Below, piece after piece: positions 59,147 to 64,000 of a DNA stretch of 64,000 nt; within the stretch, counting starts at the first letter, position 1, and every line of letters begins with the position of its first letter. Source of the stretch: JAPPLB01 sp965206655 (lineage in GTDB: Bacteria; Acidobacteriota; Terriglobia; Bryobacterales; UBA6623); NCBI GenBank assembly GCA_965206655.1, contig CBDBKC010000027.1, positions 62,001-126,000 of the forward strand. The letters are read 5' to 3'. The translations under genes were made by a program, and so were the position numbers. Below the pieces are notes generated by a model that made no database searches, had not been told where the DNA came from, and saw only the letters and a list, made by a program, of their open reading frames with translations.

Positions 59147-60361
59147 TTAGCCTTTCAGTACTTGTCCCAAGCGCTGTCCGACGGTCCGGTATTGGCCCGG
59201 TTGCATCATCCAAACCGCGACCACCAACTCGTCCTTCGATCCCGGACGAACCTCGATGCTCGGGCTACCCTCACGCAGTTCCTTGACGACATCGGCAGGT
59301 GTTTTACCAACCGCGGCATGGTCCCAGTTCACGTGGAGATGGGGAACCATGTTGGCCAACTCGGGAACCTTGATCTCTGTCGTCACACCCTTCACGCCCT
59401 TGACGTAGCCCGCGATACTGTTGCACTGGTTCTCCCAGTCTTTCCAGGTGGCTTCGTGGTCGCGGTTGACGAACATCTCGACCGCCACCATCATGCCGAC
59501 CAGCTCTTCCTTGTTCACTTTGCTGGTGCGGCCGAGTGAGTTGGAATTCGGACTGCTGTTCTGGCGTCCGGCGTCGATGAGGTCTTTGCGCCCTAGCAGC
59601 AGACCCGCTGATTGCGGTCCTTTGATCCCTTTGCCGCCGGAGAAGATTGCGAGATCGAATCCGGCCTTGGTGAACTTCCAGAAGTTTTCGACCGGAGGAA
59701 GGTCCGCGGCGGCGTCGATCATCGTCGGGATGCTGTGCTTCTTGCCGAGTTGGGCGAACTCTTCGTAGCCAATTTGCCCACGGTCGTTCGCCGACTGCAG
59801 GAAGAACATCATCGCCGTGCGGGAGTGGATGGCGCTCTCGAGTTCGGCGACCGTCTCGACTTCGATCATGCGGATGCCGGCGTTGCGGACGGCGTGGTCA
59901 TAACCGTTGCGGTGGCTCTTCTGAACGATGACCTCGTTCTTCATGCCGCGGGTATCCGGCAGTTGCTGGATCTTTTCGCGGTCGGTTCCCGCAAGCACTC
60001 CCGCCGTTCCGATCGCGAGGGCCGATGCCGCGCCCGCGCTGACAAGCGCTGCCTCGCTTTTCGTCAACTCGGCGATCCGTACTCCGACGGCGTCGTGCAG
60101 GTCTTGCAGCGGCGCGAATTTTCGGGACGCAACGGTCATCGCGTTCCAGACTTCGCGCGGCATCAGGGAAGCCGTCAGGCTGGTGTACGTGCCGGCGGCG
60201 TTGATGAACGTACGCACTCCCAACTCGTCGATGACATCGCGGTTGACGGCCCCGATCCGCGCGGCCGCGGCGGAAGAGGCGACGGGCATGAGCGCCCCGA
60301 TCCCGGGAAGCGCAGCCATACTGCGCAGAATGGAACGACGATTCGGTTTCGGCCAATTCAT
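59147..60361 (-). CDS. Tat-exported SelA-like PLP-dependent protein
   Basis: 404 residues. PNRRSILRSMAALPGIG is a twin-arginine signal followed by a hydrophobic core and an AxA site (SSAAAA), so the folded, cofactor-loaded protein would be exported. The rest is fold-type I and closest to the SelA/D-glucosaminate-6-phosphate ammonia-lyase branch: FINAAGTYTSLTASLMP at the start, EAALVSAGAASALAIGTAG for phosphate contact, and the Schiff-base Lys in FSGGKGIKGPQSAG. MIDAAADLPP holds the Asp that pairs with the PLP nitrogen. SelA itself is cytosolic and uses tRNA; here a lyase or epimerase acting on an amino acid or amino sugar outside the cytoplasm is more likely. Confidence 0.8.
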   Translation of the reverse strand: MNWPKPNRRSILRSMAALPGIGALMPVASSAAAARIGAVNRDVIDELGVRTFINAAGTYTSLTASLMPREVWNAMTVASRKFAPLQDLHDAVGVRIAELTKSEAALVSAGAASALAIGTAGVLAGTDREKIQQLPDTRGMKNEVIVQKSHRNGYDHAVRNAGIRMIEVETVAELESAIHSRTAMMFFLQSANDRGQIGYEEFAQLGKKHSIPTMIDAAADLPPVENFWKFTKAGFDLAIFSGGKGIKGPQSAGLLLGRKDLIDAGRQNSSPNSNSLGRTSKVNKEELVGMMVAVEMFVNRDHEATWKDWENQCNSIAGYVKGVKGVTTEIKVPELANMVPHLHVNWDHAAVGKTPADVVKELREGSPSIEVRPGSKDELVVAVWMMQPGQYRTVGQRLGQVLKG

Positions 60362-60528
60362 GATGTATCTCCAGTGGTAGATGGTGGCGGGGTGGTCTTA
60401 AGCGACAGCCCGCGCGGGTTAAGTGCAGTATACAACCTATCGGCGCGGATTTCCCGCCGGATCGCCGATCGAAGTAGAATCAGGCGACGCGTCAACATGC
60501 CGCCGCCTGAATTCTCACTGTTCTGACG

Positions 60529-62040
60529 ATGTCAATCCGCCCCCGAACCCTCGCCGCGCTTCTACTCGCAGTGCTGATCCCCACTCTCGCCCCGGCTCAG
60601 GCTGACGAATTCGATCCCATTTGCCGGACCATCCGGAAAGCGATTGCCGACGGCGTATTCCCGTCGCTATCTCTCGCCGTCGCCCGGGACGGAGAGATCG
60701 TTTGGGAGCAAGCCTTCGGGTTCGCCGATGTCGAGAACAAGACCCCCACCACCCCTCGGACGAAGTACTCACTTGCCTCGATCTCGAAGCCGATCACGGC
60801 GACGGCTTTGATGACGCTCGTTGAGGCCGGGAAGATCCGGCTTGATCGGCCCATCGAAGACTATCTCGGGGGCGCGAAGCTCAAAGGGTATGCGGGAAGT
60901 ACATCGGAGGCCACCGTCCGCCGCGTTGCCGCTCATATGTCGGGACTGCCCTTGCACTACCACTTCTTCCTCGACGGCGAACCCTACCAGCGGCCGTCGC
61001 CGGCCGAGACCATCCGCCGCTACGGCATCTTGGTCACTCGGCCCGGCAAAAGGTTTCAGTACGCCAACCTGGGCTACGGGCTTCTCGAGTATGCCATCGA
61101 GCAAGCGTCAGGGAGTAGCTATGCCGACTTCGTTCAGAACGACGTCTTCGAACCCCTGGGTATGAGCCACTCGGACATCCTGACCGAACCCGACCCCGGA
61201 CCGCATCGTGCCGTTCGCTACTGGGATGACCACAGCCGCCTGCCCTTCTACGATTTCGACCATCGCGGCGGCTCGGCGGTTTTTGCATCCGCGCATGACC
61301 TTGTCCGATTCGGCATGTCGCACCTCGGAACGCTTCAGCCGGACCAGAAGCCGGTCCTTCCGAAGCGCCGCATCGATCAGATGCAGGAGCCGATCGCCAC
61401 GGAGGGCGCGCCCTATCAATATGGAATCGGCTGGATGATCTATCCCAAGCAAGGCGCATATCGGCTGATTCATCACGGCGGCGTCATGGGCGGTGTCCGG
61501 ACCAACCTCTCGTTGATTCCCAGTGAAAGAATAGCCGTGGTTGTGATGGCGAATCGCTCCTCTCAGGTGGTTGACCAGATAACGGGCGACATTCTCACCG
61601 TACTTCTGCCGGACTACCGCCGCCGGGAAAGAGAAGAGCGCGCGCCGGTGGCGAACGAGCGAGGCGATGGCGCGTCCGCGAAGCGCATCATCACGAAGTC
61701 CCTACCGGCTCAATGGACGGGCGACTGGAGCGGCGCCGTGCATACCTACGAGCGGGAACTGCCGATCCGTTTGACGATCAAGCCGTCAGGAGAGGCCGAG
61801 GTGCAATTGGCAGGGCAAAGAAGTGTCGGCGTCGCGGCGATGAAGCTCGAAGACGGTTACCTCACCGGCCGTTTCAAGGCCGATATCGGTACGCCCGATG
61901 CGAACAAACGGGACTACGATTTGCGGTTTGCACTGAAGAGGAGACGAGGCAGCTTGAGCGGCGCGATCACGGCGCTCAGCGTGCCGGGGTCCAAGCTTTC
62001 TAACGCTCTTACGTCTTGGATGGAAGTGCGGCGCGAGTGA
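60529..62040 (+). CDS. Secreted serine beta-lactamase-family hydrolase
   Basis: 503 residues with a signal peptide (TLAALLLAVLIPTLAPAQA). The penicillin-binding fold has SISK (S84, K87), FQYANLGYG (YxN) and HHGGVMGG (HGG). The C-terminal 130 residues after PDYRRRERE are a separate beta domain (WSGAVHTYERELPIRLTI) as in Pab87-type or esterase EstB-like relatives. It probably cleaves peptides or esters in the periplasm. The last bases overlap the start of the next gene (GTGA), which implies coupling. The divergent neighbour encodes the Tat-exported PLP protein. Confidence 0.87.
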   Translation: MSIRPRTLAALLLAVLIPTLAPAQADEFDPICRTIRKAIADGVFPSLSLAVARDGEIVWEQAFGFADVENKTPTTPRTKYSLASISKPITATALMTLVEAGKIRLDRPIEDYLGGAKLKGYAGSTSEATVRRVAAHMSGLPLHYHFFLDGEPYQRPSPAETIRRYGILVTRPGKRFQYANLGYGLLEYAIEQASGSSYADFVQNDVFEPLGMSHSDILTEPDPGPHRAVRYWDDHSRLPFYDFDHRGGSAVFASAHDLVRFGMSHLGTLQPDQKPVLPKRRIDQMQEPIATEGAPYQYGIGWMIYPKQGAYRLIHHGGVMGGVRTNLSLIPSERIAVVVMANRSSQVVDQITGDILTVLLPDYRRREREERAPVANERGDGASAKRIITKSLPAQWTGDWSGAVHTYERELPIRLTIKPSGEAEVQLAGQRSVGVAAMKLEDGYLTGRFKADIGTPDANKRDYDLRFALKRRRGSLSGAITALSVPGSKLSNALTSWMEVRRE

Positions 62041-62966
62041 CCAACGTGACCGAGGCAACCAAAGAACTCCTGAAGCAGGTCGAGCAGGCGATGCGAGAGA
62101 ACCGTCTTACCGACGCCAAACGCGACATCGTGGAAGCCATCGGCCTGCTCCGCCAGGACGGCGCCCGGGCCGACCTCGCGAAGGTCGTCAGAGGTCTCGG
62201 TGAGATCGAAAGAAAGCTGGGAAACGGCGAGGCTGCTCGCCGGCACTACGAAGAAGCCGTCGGACTCTTGCGCGAGTTGGATGATCCTCTCCGGCTCGCC
62301 CACCCGGAGCCTCCGCCGGGCCACCTGGCGAATGCCATTCGCAGCATGGCGGTTCTCAAGGACGACACCGGCAACCTCGAGCAGGCGATGCTGCTTTGGT
62401 CAGAAGCGAGAGACCTCTACGCAAAGCTGAACTGCCCGCCTGCTGTCGCGGAGACCTCGGCCCGGCTTGCGCTGCTGGCACACCGCAAGGGCGACATCGA
62501 ACAGGCTCGCCAACGGCTCAGCGAGGCGAAGGCCGCGGCGGAAGCAGTCGACGACCCGACACGCTTCGATACACGCGCGAAGCCGAAGCCCGTATCGAAA
62601 GTCAGTAGAGTACTCGATGTGACGATCGACGGAGTTCGCCACTACTGCCTCGGCTTGCCGCACACGACCGAAGACGTGAAGTGGGAGAACAATCTCGTGT
62701 TCTCGATCGGCAAGAAGATGTTCGCCGTGGTGGCTCTGGAACCGGGTGGGACGTGGCTTTCCTTCAAGTGCACTCCCGAGGAACTCGCTGAGCTGTCGGA
62801 ACGTCCCGGCTGCCGTCCCGCCCCTTACCTCGCGCGGGCAAGCTGGATCGCCCTCGACCATCCCGACGCGCTTGATGCCCAAGATGTCGAGCGGCTTCTG
62901 AGCCAGTCCTACGAGCTTGTCTTCTCCAAGTTGACAAAGAAATTGCAACGAGAGCTGAGCAGCTAA
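62037..62966 (+). CDS. TPR domain fused to an MmcQ/YjbR-like domain
   Basis: 309 residues from the GTG at 62037, which overlaps the TGA of the previous gene by three bases. Residues 1-180 are helical TPR-type repeats (EARDLYAKLNCPPAVAETSA; HRKGDIEQARQRLSEAKAA). Residues 195-309 match the MmcQ/YjbR (CyaY-like fold) family: YCLGLPHTTEDVKWENNLVF, IGKKMFAVVAL, FKCTPEELAELSE, RASWIALDHP and the final SYELVFSKLTKKLQREL. MmcQ/YjbR proteins are small, DNA-binding-like proteins of uncertain function. The fusion to TPRs is not one I know. It ends by overlapping the stop of the convergent formamidase gene. Confidence 0.75.
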   Translation: MTNVTEATKELLKQVEQAMRENRLTDAKRDIVEAIGLLRQDGARADLAKVVRGLGEIERKLGNGEAARRHYEEAVGLLRELDDPLRLAHPEPPPGHLANAIRSMAVLKDDTGNLEQAMLLWSEARDLYAKLNCPPAVAETSARLALLAHRKGDIEQARQRLSEAKAAAEAVDDPTRFDTRAKPKPVSKVSRVLDVTIDGVRHYCLGLPHTTEDVKWENNLVFSIGKKMFAVVALEPGGTWLSFKCTPEELAELSERPGCRPAPYLARASWIALDHPDALDAQDVERLLSQSYELVFSKLTKKLQRELSS

Positions 62967-63880
62967 TCGAGATAACGCCTCGGGCATTTGGCAACCATCG
63001 TGTATTTCGGATCGACCATGTTGCCGAGCCGCATCTGTCCGACCTGTCCGAGGAGGTGATACGCCTTCATACGATCGAATCCATAGTCACTGACCATCCA
63101 GTCGATCAACTCGACCCAGGCAATCCTGGCGGCCGCTTCCAGGGGACGAGCGCTACCGGCAACCATCAGAAAGTCGTCGCTCACGATGCGCGGCCAGTTG
63201 ACGGCGTACCCTTTTTTCAAGTCGAACGAGACGGTAACGCGTGCGGGAATTTCCAGTGCGACGCCTGTCAGTTCCCCGTCGCCTTGGCTGGCGTGAGCGT
63301 CCCCCGTGAAGAAATGCGCACCCTCCACCTGGACGGGGAACCATACTTCGTTCCCCGGCCGCGTCTCGACGCAATCCATATTGCCGCCGTAGTAGTCGGG
63401 CGTGAGAGCGTTGACCGCTTCGATCTCCGGCGCGACGCCCATCGTTCCCAGAAAAGGCTCGTAGGGAATCACCCGCCGCTCGTCGAAGTGAACGCCTTGC
63501 TCGTCCAGCGGCAGGAACAACCACTGCTCTTCCAGCGGCTGTTGCAGATTCGGATCGAGCTTCGTCGACGTCAAACCGCCGAAGTAGGGGATCGTGCCTG
63601 TGATGGCATGGTCGCGCGTCGGCTCGATTTCATGGATCTTGACGACCAGAGTATCCCCCGGCTCGGCGCCTGTGACAACGATCGGTCCCGTCTGCGGATT
63701 CAGAAACGGGTAGGTGCAAACGTCGGCGAAGTGTTCGACCTCGGGAGTCATCTTGTTTTCGAATGCATCGACGGTGTGGATCACGACCGTCTCACCCGGC
63801 TCGACGGTCGCGATGGGTGGGTGAAACGGCGAGTAGGTATATCGGTACGGTCCGGTTTGATGAATCTCGCGGATGCTCAT
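62963..63880 (-). CDS. Acetamidase/formamidase family protein
   Basis: 305 residues of the FmdA/AmdA family: an all-beta fold with GPIVVTGAEPGDTLVVKIHE, then GTIPYFGGLT, GVHFDERR, YYGGNMDCV, HFFTGDAHASQGDGELTGVA and the C-terminal helix VELIDWMVSDYGFDRMKAY. These enzymes hydrolyse formamide or acetamide to ammonia and the acid; the conserved DAHxxxGDGE loop is at the active site. Size equals the shorter acetamidases. The membrane protein gene upstream on the same strand (27 bp away) may be its transporter. Confidence 0.88.
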   Translation of the reverse strand: MSIREIHQTGPYRYTYSPFHPPIATVEPGETVVIHTVDAFENKMTPEVEHFADVCTYPFLNPQTGPIVVTGAEPGDTLVVKIHEIEPTRDHAITGTIPYFGGLTSTKLDPNLQQPLEEQWLFLPLDEQGVHFDERRVIPYEPFLGTMGVAPEIEAVNALTPDYYGGNMDCVETRPGNEVWFPVQVEGAHFFTGDAHASQGDGELTGVALEIPARVTVSFDLKKGYAVNWPRIVSDDFLMVAGSARPLEAAARIAWVELIDWMVSDYGFDRMKAYHLLGQVGQMRLGNMVDPKYTMVAKCPRRYLD

Positions 63881-63907
63881 TCTGGCGCTCCTCTTGTGTA
63901 GTAGTCC

Positions 63908-64000
63908 CTATTCCTCGTAAATCTCTTGCGGCTGCTCAGTCCGTGCCAGTAGCAGGAAAGCGGTAAGAATCAGCGCAAGGAGCTTGAGCACGTCGACCGC
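63908..64000 (-). CDS. C-terminal tail of a membrane protein (cut by the window edge)
   Basis: The last 30 codons before TAG (63910-63908) read a hydrophobic helix (VLKLLALILTAFLLLA) and an acidic end (TEQPQEIYEE). The rest lies beyond the window. It is in the same direction as the formamidase gene and 27 bp upstream, so an amide, urea or amino-acid permease is possible, but the fragment is too short to tell. Confidence 0.5.
   Translation of the reverse strand, partial: AVDVLKLLALILTAFLLLARTEQPQEIYEE

Noticed and set aside
1..64000. CRISPR arrays, rRNA or tRNA genes
   Set aside because: I looked for regularly spaced repeats and for conserved rRNA/tRNA stretches and saw none. A covariance-model search would be decisive for tRNAs and small RNAs.

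Overview
The window looks like chromosome from an Acidobacteriota bacterium, probably of the Solibacteres/Bryobacterales type. This rests on family content and not on a marker gene: two copies of the acidobacterial VWFA-related module in one giant secreted protein (49440-53405), an Oar-like TonB-dependent receptor, secreted leucine-rich-repeat proteins, sulfatase-like lipoproteins, Tat-exported hydrolases and a fused LptF-LptG permease. LptFG, a TonB receptor and lipoproteins show a diderm envelope. A lone flagellin gene with a sigma-28-type promoter implies motility. Coding DNA is GC-rich. I saw no rRNA, tRNA or CRISPR array.

Layout. 0-7 kb: end of an FAD oxidoreductase, then a leftward set (lptFG, a PLP threonine-dehydratase-like enzyme, a membrane-anchored sugar-nucleotide epimerase) divergent from a five-haem cytochrome c. 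7-9.5 kb: a complete IS4-family element with 13-bp ends and a 9-bp target duplication that cuts a corA Mg2+ transporter; removing it restores the corA C-terminus. 9.6-21 kb: a frameshifted GT2-TPR glycosyltransferase, a large flagellin with promoter and terminator, a possible flagellar chaperone, a secreted TIM-barrel-like protein, a GGDEF remnant, a zinc-ribbon membrane protein, a beta-sandwich/MIP18 fusion, and an EtfD-like Fe-S membrane oxidoreductase. 21-39 kb: three copies of one IS630-family element (about 1096 bp, TA target, orfA/orfB joined by a probable -1 frameshift on eight A). Copies 1 and 2 are inverted and bracket 13.5 kb holding a VWA surface protein, a membrane MutS-like ATPase, a mutarotase-like protein, a TonB receptor, a GT39-type transferase, an LRR protein, a small double-glycine-leader-like peptide and a sulfatase-like lipoprotein. 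Copy 3 splits an alpha/beta hydrolase.

36.9-42.1 kb is accessory-looking: short genes (hydrolase, CPBP protease, decayed methyltransferase, GNAT) with a related imperfect palindrome in every gap. 42-54 kb holds a serine hydrolase lipoprotein, a double-block LRR protein directly abutting a Tat-exported two-domain esterase, a divergent duplicated ThyX-like protein, the giant VWA-TPR-VWA protein and a quinone-oxidoreductase-like MDR. 54-64 kb is more housekeeping: xdhC-mocA (molybdenum cofactor handling), two very small membrane proteins, hemH, and ccmC-ccmD (haem delivery to cytochromes c), then a Tat-exported SelA-like PLP protein, a serine hydrolase overlapping a TPR-MmcQ fusion gene, a formamidase/acetamidase and the tail of a membrane protein.

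No single large unknown system stands out. The best leads are the palindrome-separated gene block, the GG-leader-like peptide coupled to an LRR protein, the beta-sandwich/MIP18 fusion, the degenerate double ThyX protein, the tiny membrane-protein pair beside hemH, and the Tat-exported PLP protein. Three genes or elements outside the IS-split ones carry single-base indels, so some apparent gene decay may be assembly error.
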